Assembly (NCBI GenBank): GCA_963682175.1
Contig: OY821786.1
Span: forward strand, 32,419,501-32,483,500
Length of the DNA stretch: 64,000 nt
From: Triglochin maritima
Lineage: Eukaryota > Streptophyta > Magnoliopsida > Alismatales > Juncaginaceae
Direction of reading: 5' to 3'
The first letter of the stretch is position 1. Every line of letters starts with the position of its first letter. The translations under genes were made by a program, and so were the position numbers. Shown one piece after another: positions 23,215 through 34,162 of the stretch. Under the pieces are notes generated by a model that was given only the letters and a program-made list of their open reading frames with translations, was not told the origin of the DNA and made no database searches.

Positions 23215-23471
23215 ATCATACATTTTCAGTAAGTCGAATCTAGAACTCAATCAACGTAAATAACCTGACGAAGAATCATAGTGTCGTCGCAAAATCCATA
23301 TCACTTACAACGAATAATCAGTTCAAATGATACTATAACCCAATTAGTGTAAATGAATCAAAACATCATCGCCAAATTTATGTTACTTACAATGAATAAT
23401 CAGTTAAAATGATACTTTAACTCAATTAGAATAAGTAATCAGACAAAGAATCATAACATCGTCGTAAAATC
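23215..23471 (+). repeat. Degenerate tandem array, about 95-bp unit (part 3)
   Basis: Two to three further units (CTGACGAAGAATCATAGTGT, CACTTACAACGAATAATCAG, ATACTATAACCCAATTAG; again at 23345-23440). The array is cut by the CACTA terminus at 23472. Confidence 0.75.
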
Positions 23472-24433
23472 CACTACTAGAAAAATAGATTTTCGCATCG
23501 GATAGTTATCCGTTGGCAAAACATTTGTCGGTGTAGGTATATCCCCACTGACGGATAAAATTAATCGTCGATGGTAATATACAATGGCGGAAATTCTTAA
23601 AAACACCATCCGTCGGACAATAATTTTGTAGTTTTCGTCAGATCAGCAACATACATCTACCATCGGTGTACATTTCTCAAAATTTAGATGACGGGAAAAT
23701 ATTTTTTTGGCGCAAAAAGATCCACCGATGACTTAGCTGCAATTCACCAACAAATCTATCTGTCAGTCTTTAGATACGAACATACACAAATGGATAATAT
23801 CCGTCGGTGCATCATTTGAAAACAAACCATTATGAACTTAATCCCCTTGTATTCATTGACAAATAATACGGATAAGCACCGACGAATAAGTGTCGTCAGT
23901 GAAGATATATATTAGTACCCGAAACAGGTTTCACTTCTACTCTACTCTCCTCTTCTCTTATCCCAAACCCTAACCCAAATCCGACCTGACCCCCACACCT
24001 GACCCTTCTCCGCGACCCTCTCATCGCAACCCACTCACCCGACCCCTTTGCCGCAACCCCCCGACAGACCCCCTCTCCTCGACCCTCTCCGACTCCTCTC
24101 CGCGACCCCTTCGCCCTCGCCCGCCCTTCTCCTGTCCCTCTCTCCACCTCCCTTGACGACCACGACGACCTCCCCACTCAACTTCCACCGTTCTCACCTC
24201 CTCTCCCACGCTGGGGACCTCGCCACCGCCAAGTCCAGACCCCTTATCGGCCTCACTGCTAGCTCCCTAGTCCGTCGTGTCGCCACCACGATCTGGAGGT
24301 TGGTTGTTAGTTTTGCTTCTATGAATGCAATGTTTGGGTAGTCTAGTGGATTTTAGTTCTATGATTTTTTGGTACTATATGTGAATCTATAATGTCTTAA
24401 TGCTTTGCTTTGTTCAGACAACTCGTAATATGT
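23472..24433 (+). mobile_element. CACTA element, left part only
   Basis: Starts CACTACTAGAAAAATAGATT and holds subterminal repeats around ATCCGTCGG / CCGACGG / CATCGG to about 23900. 23930-24340 is a C-rich leader-like stretch (CTCCTCTCCGCGACCC-type words) and then AT-rich sequence; no transposase was recognised. No matching right terminus (CTAGTAGTG) was found. Another CACTA element is inserted at 24434. Confidence 0.7.
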
Positions 24434-24727
24434 CACTGGTGCAGAAAAGCTCACATACGGCGGATATACAGGAGTATATACAACGGATTTGGCGGTCCAA
24501 CGACCGTTGTATATGTTCTCGACGCCTATGCCCTGGTGTATAGATGTCGACTTATACGACCGACCTCTATACCTGTATAGACGTCGGCTATATAGGGTAA
24601 CCGACGTCTATACAGGTTACAGACGTTGGCTACCCTATAAAACTGACATCTATTCCTTTAAATATTCCAAAAAAACATCCCCAACCATCTTAAGCCTAAG
24701 TGCCCAAAGTGTCAATCTTTTGACCAT

Positions 24728-24729
<2 letters not shown>

Positions 24730-24768
<39 letters not shown>
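24730..24768. repeat. (AT)n microsatellite
   Basis: Uninterrupted AT dinucleotide run of about 39 bp within the CACTA element. Confidence 0.97.
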
Positions 24769-24771
<3 letters not shown>

Positions 24772-25761
24772 ACTTGTCTATTGTAGTATGGTACCCAACT
24801 CCTAATAAGAAGTAAATGAGTGGTGGAGTACTTCAACCCCACCAACAAAGAATCATTCTCCAATGTGGGACTAAACTACATGTATCAATTGACATGTAGG
24901 AGAGATCTGCCCATAGACTAAACTAATTGCATAAACTACATAATCCCTCACCTCTCTCTGCCCATAGACTTCTCCATCTCCTCATTCAATGTGCCTCTCA
25001 TCATTGCCATTGATTGAAAATAGGTTTAACCGCAAGTGCACGGTGTTGGTGAAGACGTGGCAAGTACGGGTCGTGTCCACGAGGAGGTGTGTCAACTCAG
25101 GATTGTTCGAAGGCAAGTGGGAAAAGATGAGAAGAAGTTGTGATTACAATAAACTACACTAAACTAGTAAGCAACAAAGAAGTAAATGAAAGCACGAGAG
25201 GAACTAAAACTAAACAAAACAACTACTAATAACAAAGATGAAATTCAGGAATGGAAACCCCTAAGGGGTGGAGTGTGTGTACACATGAAATAAGTGGTAA
25301 TGAATGCATTCAATAAGCACAAGTGTAGGTAGTGTTTGCTATGCATAAGAAGTACCTCATGGCAAGACCTATCACCCAAATCACTAACTCAAGTGATTAA
25401 TATGAGCATAACAAGTTTGTTATTAAGAACATAAACAAGCATGGAGTGTACCTAAAGATTATGACAAAAACCATCAAGTTAAGTGGTCTCTTTAATTCAA
25501 ACAAGCATACTTACATTTCGCACATACAACAACATATAACATTCATTTCATACTATATGACATGTATAAACATCAACTCCACCCCCAAAGGGGGATGGAA
25601 CTACTCACTACTCATTAAACTACAAACTATATTAAGAAAATGAAACATTCTAATTACTTCTACTAAGTTAAAACAATATTAAGCTAAGCAAACAAGAATT
25701 AAAAAAGAAGATAACATTAAAACAAACTAAAATATTATTTTATTTACATGACTCACATTAC

Positions 25762-27113
25762 TGTTGGCTTTTTGGCCTTAATCTATGTTTTGATGATTTA
25801 ATCAACCTAATCTTAATTATGGTCATGTAGAGTAGCACATGTTGCATTGCATATATATTGCCTTGTGCTAACCTCTACAGGTGATCAAGACTCAAGGAAG
25901 AAAGGAAATCAAGTCAAGACATGCAATCAAGCTCATTTGAAGACATGTATTTTGTATTTCTTTGAGTCTTTAGGAACCTTGTGTAATTGAGCATACTTGA
26001 GCTAAAAACTACTCAACCACACACTAGGTTCCCTATAGAAGTCACACACAAAATTTCACGTAATTTGGACTTCAATAGACCATCCAAACTAGAACCGGAA
26101 AACACCTAAACAAAACTGTCCAAAACGGTCGACCGTTTTAACCTTTCCGTTCGACCGTTTACACATTTTTTCAGGCCATTTGTTTTGTCGTATTATTCCC
26201 AACGGTCATATTCGTATTATTCCCAAATACCCCAAAATTACCAAACATCCGGTCGACCGAAACTTTCCTAACGGTCGACCGAACCAACACAATTTGGTCT
26301 CCCAGAAGTGCCTGGACTAATTCGGTCGACCGATCCCCTGAGCCCGTTTGACCGTTAACTTAAGTGAACTTAAGTCAAAGCTGGATTTTGACCAAACGGT
26401 CGAACGGAATACCAAATTCGGTCGACCGTTTTTAGGCAGAATTGGGTTCTGCAGGTTTCTGTTTTGTGTATCCTACACCAACTCTTACCCAATCAATCCC
26501 AACGGCTATAACTCTTTTGGAGCTTATAAATAGAGATGTAAAACACATTTTAACACATCTCTCCAACACCTATTTGTCCCCAACATTAGAGAGAAAGCTA
26601 AACACACTCAAAAGCTCAAACCTTCCACACTTAGTGATCAATTCCATATTCTACTCAAGTGTGCTCAAGTTTAGAGAGTGTTGTTCCACTCAACCATTGT
26701 GAAAGAAGCAAGGGTCTTGGTGAAAGCCCAAGACACGAGTATAGACTTCGGTGAGAGCCCGAAGTGATCCTCTCGGATTGTGAGAGGAGGAGCCAAGCTC
26801 GGCGAGGGTTGTTCGCGAGCTTGAAGACTTGTAAAGGTGTTCTCTCCCGGCCCGGAACGGGGAGTGGTTAGTGAAGTCGTGAGCGGAGCTCGGTGATCCG
26901 AGCGGAGCTTACAAGAGAGGACTAGGACCCGGGTGGGGTGCCGAACCTCTATAAAATCCCCCGTGTGATTGTGGTTTGCATTTTCTATTCCCTACTTGCT
27001 TGTATTTGTTTTAAATTCCGCTGCATCATCTTTTGACTTGCAAGTAGAGTTTGTTTAGGATTAAATTTGTTAATTAGCCTTAATTGTGGACCCATAACCC
27101 ACACGATCCTACA
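25762..27113 (+). repeat. 5' LTR of Sirevirus-type element
   Basis: 1352 bp, starts TGTTGGCTTTTTGG and ends ACACGATCCTACA. Eight or more CGGTCGACCG-type palindromes lie at 26126-26430 (exact at 26126-26135), followed about 100 bp later by TATAAATA (26525-26532), the likely promoter. 26700-26960 is GC-richer, with GTGAGAGCCCGAAGTG-type words, probably transcribed leader. Confidence 0.95.
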
Positions 27114-27115
27114 TT

Positions 27116-27127
27116 TGGTATCAGAGC
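27116..27127 (+). other. Primer-binding site (initiator tRNA-Met)
   Basis: TGGTATCAGAGC lies two bases after the 5' LTR end. It is complementary to the 3' end of plant initiator methionine tRNA, the usual primer for copia reverse transcription. Confidence 0.95.
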
Positions 27128-27164
27128 CTCGTTCGTTAATTTTCTTCTTAACCGATAAATTAAC

Positions 27165-28259
27165 ATGGCTCTTAATGCATCCACGCCTTTAGAATCTTGT
27201 AAACCACCACACTTTGATGGAAATAATTTTGTTTCATGGAAAAGTAAAATGATGTCATTTATTAAATCCATGAACATTAACTTGTGGTTTATGATTCAAA
27301 CTCCATATGAATCACCTAGATATGATTTTAGTAAATGGAGTTTAGAAGATGAGAAAAATGCATCCCTAAATGCTAAGGCTATGAATGTTACATTTTGTGC
27401 ATTAGGAGATGAACTTTTTAATCTTGTTTGCTCATGTGATAGTGCTCATTCTATATGGCAAACATTAGAAAAGAATTTTGGTGAAGGAGACTCACCAACC
27501 GGGAAACAGGGAGAAGCAAATCCGAAGGATGTAGCTCAAGCAAAGAAAGTGGTGTTTAACTCAACATCTTCATCATCATCAAGCTCATCCGATGGAGAAA
27601 GTGAAGATGAGGTATCTTCTAGCTCTTCTTCAAGTAGTAGTTCAAAAGATAATGCCCATGATTTTAATGAACTACAAAATGCATTTCAAAGATTATTTGA
27701 AAAATATAAAGAACTTCACAAGACTAACAAATTAGCAAATGAGCAAATTCATGATCTTGAGTGTCAAAATGCATCCATCTTTGATGATAAAAATGATTTG
27801 CTTGCTAAAATTGAAGTTCTAACTTTAGAGAATGCATGCTTGAAGGAAGAAAATTTAAATGTTAAAAAAACCTCATCTCATGCAATTGATAGTCATATGC
27901 TAGAAATTGACACTAATGACTTGCTTATTAAACTTGATAAATCTCACTTAGAAAGCAAGGAATTATTACATGACTTGAATTGCATGAATGAAAAGGTTGC
28001 AAACTTAGAGATTCACATGCTTAACATGAATGAAAAGCATAACTCTATGATTAAAAATCTAAATTGCTTAAATGAATATCTAGCAACTAAAAACAGTGAA
28101 CTTAATGCCTTAAATGAAAATTTGTCAAATAAATTGCATAAGTTCACACATGGCAATAAAAACAATTTTTATGTTAAAAACTTTCCTATTCAAATTAATG
28201 CTAAACATAATTTTGCCATGAAGAGAAAAACTAGTGTTGATTTTGGTACCAAAACCTAA
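27165..28259 (+). CDS. Truncated copia gag (364 aa)
   Basis: ATG 38 bp after the primer-binding site. Residues 1-107 match the N-terminal gag region of Sirevirus-like copia elements (PPHFDGNNFVSWKSKMMSF, W.SL.DEK..SLNAKAMN, IWQTLEKNFGEG). The middle capsid part that normally follows LEKNFGEG is missing, and the frame runs directly into a linker (KKVVFNS), two serine runs (about residues 139-165) and a long coiled coil to about 340. No CCHC zinc knuckle. The frame ends at 28259; one base over, an adjacent frame reads LVPKPKLNGPKQKWVPK, the motif normally just upstream of copia protease, so a frameshift or deletion removed pol. Open despite these losses; whether it makes a working particle protein is unknown. 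Confidence 0.85.
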   Translation: MALNASTPLESCKPPHFDGNNFVSWKSKMMSFIKSMNINLWFMIQTPYESPRYDFSKWSLEDEKNASLNAKAMNVTFCALGDELFNLVCSCDSAHSIWQTLEKNFGEGDSPTGKQGEANPKDVAQAKKVVFNSTSSSSSSSSDGESEDEVSSSSSSSSSSKDNAHDFNELQNAFQRLFEKYKELHKTNKLANEQIHDLECQNASIFDDKNDLLAKIEVLTLENACLKEENLNVKKTSSHAIDSHMLEIDTNDLLIKLDKSHLESKELLHDLNCMNEKVANLEIHMLNMNEKHNSMIKNLNCLNEYLATKNSELNALNENLSNKLHKFTHGNKNNFYVKNFPIQINAKHNFAMKRKTSVDFGTKT

Positions 28260-28613
28260 ACTTAATGGACCCAAGCAAAAATGGGTACCAAAGTCTACAC
28301 TTGTAGGAGCTTGAGGAGGAGATTGGTGGTGACCGGGTGAGCTCAAGAGTCAAATTCAAATCCGGTTGCATCACCAAATAAGATTGGAACCAATTCAAGC
28401 TTCAAGTTGGTATAATTTCTTATCCTCTATACCTTTTCAATCAAATTGGTTCTAGTCTAGGTTTTATATGCTTAATTGACATATCTTTTACCCATTCATT
28501 GCAAATCTTTATGTTTGAATAACATCCATAATTTTAAGAGTCAAATTGTCTAAATGGATGTAGAAAGGGGAAATTAAAAACATCACATGCTTAATTGTAG
28601 TATTTGCTTGATG

Positions 28614-28971
28614 TTAATAGGGGAGCAATAAAATTGAACTTAATTGCAAAATCATATTCATATCGATAGGGGGAGCTTAATGAATATCATTTTTTTTAGT
28701 AATGAAGTGCAAAATTTAGGGGGAGCAACTTCATTACAAGACATCCACATTAACCTTCAAATTGTGTAATTTTTTTTATTAATATCAATTTTTTGATGGA
28801 TGTCAAAGGGGGAGAGATAATTAAGGGGGTAACTTGGAATTTTGGTATAAAATTGAACAAAAACTATGCACATCCATAGGGGGAGCATTAATATGCATAG
28901 CTAAGATATACAAATTCCATGTATTAAGATATAGTTAAGATATAGGTTGCCATCATCAAAAAGGGGGAGAT
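28614..28971 (+). other. Serial polypurine-tract-like motifs before 3' LTR
   Basis: AGGGGGAG or close variants occur at about 28619 (AGGGGAGC), 28667, 28718, 28808, 28826 (AGGGGGT), 28878 and 28962. The last, AAAAAGGGGGAGAT (28958-28971), abuts the 3' LTR and is the functional position for plus-strand priming. Multiple PPT copies are a known Sirevirus feature. Confidence 0.9.
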
Positions 28972-30325
28972 TGTTGGCTTTTTGGCATTAATCTATGTTT
29001 TGATGATTTAATCAACCTAATCTTAATTATGGTCATGTAGAGTAGCACACATGTTGCATTGCATATATATTGCCTTGTGCTAACCTCTACAGGTGATCAA
29101 GACTCAAGGAAGAAAGGAAATCAAGTCAAGACATGTAATCAAGCTCATTTGAAGACATGTATTTTGTATTTCTTTGAGTCTTTAGGAACCTTGTGTAATT
29201 GAGCATACTTGAGCTAAAAACTACTCAACCACACACTAGGTTCCCTATAGAAGTCACACACAAAATTTCATGTAATTTGGACTTCAATAGACCATCCAAA
29301 CTAGAACCGGAAAACACCTAAACAAAACTGTCCAAAACGGTCGACCGTTTTAACCTTTCCGTTCGACCGTTTACACATTTTTTCAGGCCATTTGTTTTGT
29401 CGTATTATTCCCAATGGTCGTATTCGTATTATTCCCAAATACCCCAAAATTACCAAACATCCGGTCGACCGAAACTTTCCTAACGGTCGACCGAACCAAC
29501 ACAATTTGGTCTCCCAGAAGTGCCTGGACTAATTCGGTCGACCGATCCCCTGAGCCCGTTCGACCGTTAACTTAAGTGAACTTAAGTCAAAGCTGGATTT
29601 TGACCAAACGGTCGAATGGAATACCAAATTCGGTCGACCGTTTTTAGGCAGAATTGGGTTCTGCAGGTTTCTGTTTTGTGTATCCTACACCAACTCTTAC
29701 CCAATCAATCCCAACGGCTATAACTCTTTTGGAGCTTATAAATAGAGATGTAAAACACATTTTAACACATCTCTCCAACACCTATTTGTCCCCAACATTA
29801 GAGAGAAAGCTAAACACACTCAAAAGCTCAAACCTTCCACACTTAGTGATCAATTCCATATTCTACTCAAGTGTGCTCAAGTTTAGAGAGTGTTGTTCCA
29901 CTCAACCATTGTGAAAGAAGCAAGGGTCTTGGTGAAAGCCCAAGACACGAGTATAGACTTCGGTGAGAGCCCGAAGTGATCCTCTCGGATTGTGAGAGGA
30001 GGAGCCAAGCTCGGCGAGGGTTGTTCGCGAGCTTGAAGACTTGTAAAGGTGTTCTCTCCCGGCCCGGAACGGGGAGTGGTTAGTGAAGTCGTGAGCGGAG
30101 CTCGGTGATCCGAGCGGAGCTTACAAGAGAGGACTAGGACCCGGGTGGGGTGCCGAACCTCTATAAAATCCCCCGTGTGATTGTGGTTTGCATTTTCTAT
30201 TCCCTACTTGCTTGTATTTGTTTTAAATTCCGCTGCATCATCTTTTGACTTGCAAGTAGAGTTTGTTTAGGATTAAATTTGTTAATTAGCCTTAATTGTG
30301 GACCCATAACCCACACGATCCTACA
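28972..30325 (+). repeat. 3' LTR of Sirevirus-type element
   Basis: 1354 bp, nearly identical to the 5' LTR. TATAAATA at 29737-29744, palindrome cluster at 29338-29642. The short open frame 29654-29914 is an exact repeat of one in the 5' LTR and is not considered a gene. Confidence 0.95.
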
Positions 30326-31823
30326 ATTACAAGTAGCATTCTTCTCCACTTGAGTTTTGCTCCAAGGCTTACTCCAAGTAGAGAGAATGTCACGACGCAA
30401 TGGGTAAATACAAAAGGAGAAGAAAAGTTCTATTTATAGGAATGGAAATAGGTAATCTGGGGCAATCCCCTGGTATGAGACTAATTGCATACTATAAATG
30501 GACATAAAACAACATAATACACCACCCGACCAATGCATGTGCCATTTGGACACATTTGGACCGCTGAGTGGCGGTCTTGGACCTCCAATTGGCAGTTTGG
30601 ATGTGTCTGATCGAGTCTGGATTTTGGTGGCTCGGTTCTGACTTGATTTCTTGATGTTTGATGAACCCGATTTGGTTGTTGATGGTTATGATCAGATCTA
30701 ATTGCCAAATACTCCTCATAATGGTGTGGAGCTTCTTAATTTTCTCATTAGTCCTTTTGGTTTTACATCAGGGTCCTTCTCTCTTGCACCTCAGTCCATA
30801 AGTTTTGCAACTCAGTCATTTTCCTTGCTTTTATGTCCTTTTGTGTCTCTTCTTCTCACTTGTTTTATTCCTGAAACTTAAACATAAAACTTATTACGTA
30901 ACATTTCTTAGGTTAAAAAGAGAGGATATAAGACACAAATATATGCATGATATGATGTCAATCAACCATCCTTTGAATCTATCCAACAAAATATAAATTA
31001 GTTCTCATGCACGTCAAAGCACGTGAAATTTCCCATAATAACTGGATATATAAGAGTGAAAAATACAAAAAATGCATGTAATATCCAAACATCAATGATC
31101 CCTCTTCTGTAAGCATGGTCTCCTCAAATGTTTTTAACTCTTGAATATAATCATAATAAAATTACCACCATTGGTACATAATAAACTACATGGAGAAAAA
31201 TGAGATGAAATTTCCTAAGCTAATTTTTTTGAACTTAAACAAAACCAAACTAACCAATCCCTCACTCACCCGATTCGAAACTCCACTTTTCTCCATCTTC
31301 CCACCGCAGAACACAACGATGTTCTCAATTCTCGTCGTCTTCGACTTCTTCAGCAGCCGGACTTCTCACCTTCTGCTCCTGTCGATCGCTTCACCGGAAG
31401 CATATAGTGCATTACACTGGAAAAAATACAAGAAAAGGTGAGGGTTTGAGATTTTGGTACCGATCGGGAGGGGAGGAGGGGAAGAATGTGGATCAATTGA
31501 GGCAAGTGGGGGTTGCCAAGGAGGGCTGTCTAGAGGGGCTGGAGCACGTGGAGGAGGAAGGAGGGAGTAGAAAAGAGTGGCGAGGTTCAGAGTTTAGGGT
31601 TTTGGGAAAAGTGATTCGATCGTCGACCTTTTATAACATTTCTACTATACAACAACCAACATCTATACATAACTATAGACGTCGGTTATACTAGAACTAA
31701 CATCTATAGTTATGTATAGACGTCGGTCTCCCTTACACGCGACATATATACCTATAGATGTCGCGTTTACAGGAGAGCGACGTATATTTGGCGACACTTA
31801 TTCCCTATTCTGCACTAGTGTGT

Positions 31824-32548
31824 CACAACCCTTCCAACACAACATATATTTTCTTTGTGGTGGGTGAGATCCAGGAATCCAATGTTTGTTGGGTTAGATT
31901 ATGAGTTTAGTCAAGTGATTGGTTGAATATATCCCCAGAGACAAAAGAAATTATGGCTTGTCAAAGTGTGGTTGACACTTACACTTCACAATATTACAGC
32001 GAAATATCGAAACAAAATCGAGGTTGGGAAGAGTTGTTGGGTCTTTGAGATCCTGAGATCTACTACACATGTGATCATCATCTACCTAATAAAAAATGAT
32101 TTCACCATTGTATGCATCCGGCCACCATAACTTTAATTTGGTAGAATACGTTGGACATTATAAAATGGATTATGCACACAACCTTGTGTATTTTTCATAG
32201 AAAAAGAATGTCGTATTTAACATGAATGAACGTCTCGCACTTAATTTGCACATGAAATGGAGTAGTATATATGAGTCTCCATTCTTTAAGGTTTTTATCA
32301 TGTCAGTGATTTCGTTGTCACTCAAGATATTCCTACATTAATCTACATAACTTTGTCCTTTCTCTTATATATGCTTTTGTCTTGAGCACTTATTGTCAAG
32401 CAGACACACCCATATAAAAAACATTAGCATCAATTAGTAGTGTGATTGGTCTATAAACCCCCAAATCTTGATCTCATCGTCTTATTTTCTATTGAGTACA
32501 TGATAGTGGCTTCCTTTCGTACTTCAATTTTGATCATCAATCAGATAT
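31824..32548. other. Spacer between two CACTA elements
   Basis: AT-rich, no credible reading frame, repeat or RNA gene seen. It may be remaining sequence of the CACTA fragment that begins at 23472, but no homology supports that. Confidence 0.4.
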
Positions 32549-32968
32549 CACTAGTGCAGAAAAGGGCATATACGTCGGATATACATGATATATACGTCAG
32601 ATATAAGACTCTCCGGACCCGACGTCTATCTATATGTCGTATATACATAGACGTTGATCGCTTAAAGGTCGACGTCTATACTTAGATAATAGACGTCAGC
32701 TATTAGGGATGACTGACGTCTATACCTAGAGAATAGACGTTGGTTCTTCCTCCCAACCGACGTCTATTCTCTAGGTACAACCGACGTCTATTCCTTTTCC
32801 AAATTTAAAAAAAATGAAATGTTACAGTCATAGATACCTACAGAGCAAACACATGCAACCTGCACAAGAAAAGTATTCATCGTGCACCAAATTCATTCAC
32901 AAACACAAATACATACACACATTCATCCACAAACACAAATGCATACAATCATACATACACAAACACAA

Positions 32969-33698
32969 TCATTCAACACACTTGGCATTCATACACAAAC
33001 ACTTGGTATTCATTCCACTGTGTTTCATTTTGTATCGTGAAACATTACACATGGGACATGAATATAAGTTTTCAAACTCACCCCTATACAATATACAATC
33101 ATTTGGACATGCATGTATCTTCATATATTCCATTCCCATAATACAACACTTTCTTAGCATCATAAGTTCTATCTGGCAATTCATTATGCTCTAGAAGCAT
33201 CTCTTTCAATAGCTTCAACAGTGATGTGAAACTAACATCCGTCCAACCATTTCCTGCTTATAAATTGTACAACTTCAACACCGTTGACAATCTAGTAAAT
33301 TTGGTTTAACCCTTATACAACGGCTTCTCATTGTCACTCAACAAACCACCAAGTAAATCGGGGTTGGACGAAAACCTTCCAGCTATATCCTGAATCATTT
33401 CCTCCAAGTGATCTCCTGCACTAACATTGTCCCCGTCATTCTTGGAATAACTAAATGATTCATTTTCGCCGTGTCATATCCACCGTCTATAACTTGAGTT
33501 GAAACCTTTCTCAAACAAATGATCTTTTATTTTTCAAAAAGTCAGCACTGACATATTATGACACTTACTACATGGACATTACGCCATGTCTCTGTCATTT
33601 GTATTCTTTGAATGATTTTTCGCAACCTCTAAGAACATATTCAATCCGTTCTCATACTCATCACTCAATCGGTTTGAAAGAATCCACTTTCGATCCAT
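32969..33698 (-). pseudogene. CACTA TNP2-type transposase, N-terminal fragment with stops
   Basis: Starts with MDRKWILSNRLSDEYENG at 33698, the transposase-associated domain that precedes TNP2, then CPCSKCHN after an in-frame stop at 33579. A changed frame gives DHLFEKGFNSSYRRWI. The region before TNP2 follows (KPLYKG..TKFTRLSTVLKLYNL and LPDRTYDAKK), then the start of the TNP2 core (YMKIHACPNDCILYRGEFEN, SCPMCNVSRYK) to 32969. At least four stops or frameshifts. The DDE catalytic region is absent. Clearly non-functional. Confidence 0.88.
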
Positions 33699-33964
33699 TT
33701 CAATCTAAACATTAAGAAAAATGATACTTATTATTGAAGACAATAAATAAAATTTCAATTTAAAAGAATGTGTTCATAGATGAGAAGATCCGGAGACATG
33801 AAGATGACAAAAGAATGATTCAGGAGAGAAGAGATGAAGTTCTTAATCTGACGTGGGAATAAGGAATGTTAGTTAACTAAGTAATCAAGGTCAAAGCAAG
33901 CCTAAAGTCCACTATAGGTCCTTAGGACTAGACGACGCCTAACTTTGAGGTCCTACCGATCGAG

Positions 33965-34162
33965 GACCACTAATCTGTAGGAAATCAAGTACCTGGAGAT
34001 TCCTAAAAGCTTAGGGACTAGATGGGCAATGACATTCAGGCCGAAACGGTCTTAAACTGCGGGGACCACTAGTCTGTAGGAAATCAAGAACCCGGAGGTT
34101 CCTAAAATCTCAGGGAGACTAGATGGGCAATGACGTTCAGGCCATAACAGTCTTAAATGGTT
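33965..34162. repeat. Two tandem 99-bp units
   Basis: Units begin GACCACTAATCTGTAGGAAA (33965) and GACCACTAGTCTGTAGGAAA (34064), with a dozen or so differences (ACATTCAGG / ACGTTCAGG, CCGAAACGG / CCATAACAG). The following 34170-34310 (GATGAAATCCCCCACC, CCTATAGGTGACTGCCC) resembles 41390-41520 in the Athila-type element. Confidence 0.85.

Larger units (their letters stand above)
25762..30325 (+). mobile_element. Non-autonomous Sirevirus-type Ty1/copia retrotransposon, complete ends
   Basis: Two LTRs (25762-27113 and 28972-30325), a tRNA-Met primer-binding site, a partial gag ORF, several polypurine-tract-like motifs, and a perfect 5-bp TSD ATTAC (25757-25761 and 30326-30330). The internal region is only 1858 bp and has no protease, integrase, reverse transcriptase or RNase H. 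By eye the LTRs differ at seven substitutions and one 2-bp indel, four of the changes being C/T at CpG, so the insertion is young. Sirevirus affinity is inferred from serial AGGGGGAG motifs, palindromic LTR repeats and a long coiled-coil gag. Movement must have depended on proteins supplied by another element. Confidence 0.93.
25011..30964 (-). repeat. Athila-like solo LTR, split by a Sirevirus insertion
   Basis: Left end TGATTGAAAATAGG at 25011 and right end ATGTCAATCA at 30964 form a TG...CA pair with TGATTGA/TCAATCA inverted tips. The start resembles other Athila-like LTRs (ACCGCAAGTGCACGG at about 25031). Flanks GCCAT and ACCAT match at 4 of 5 bases, a plausible decayed TSD. The LTR resumes at 30331 after the Sirevirus. 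Net LTR length is about 1.4 kb. Minus-strand TATAAATAG near 30430. No internal gypsy sequence remains. Confidence 0.75.
24434..31820. mobile_element. Non-autonomous CACTA element hosting nested LTR elements
   Basis: Left terminus CACTGGTGCAGAAAAGC at 24434, right terminus TATTCTGCACTAGTG ending 31820, flanked by the 3-bp duplication TGT (24431-24433 and 31821-31823). Subterminal repeats with GACGTC and TATAGACGTCGG are dense at 24500-24650 and 31620-31800. Without the nested insert (25011-30964) the element is only about 1.4 kb and has no transposase. Related to the element at 32549-35966 by terminus and subterminal repeats. Confidence 0.88.

Noticed and set aside
26442..26702. 86-aa frame repeated identically at 29654-29914
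   Set aside because: Present in both LTRs of the Sirevirus only because LTRs are duplicates; it crosses the promoter and has no domain.
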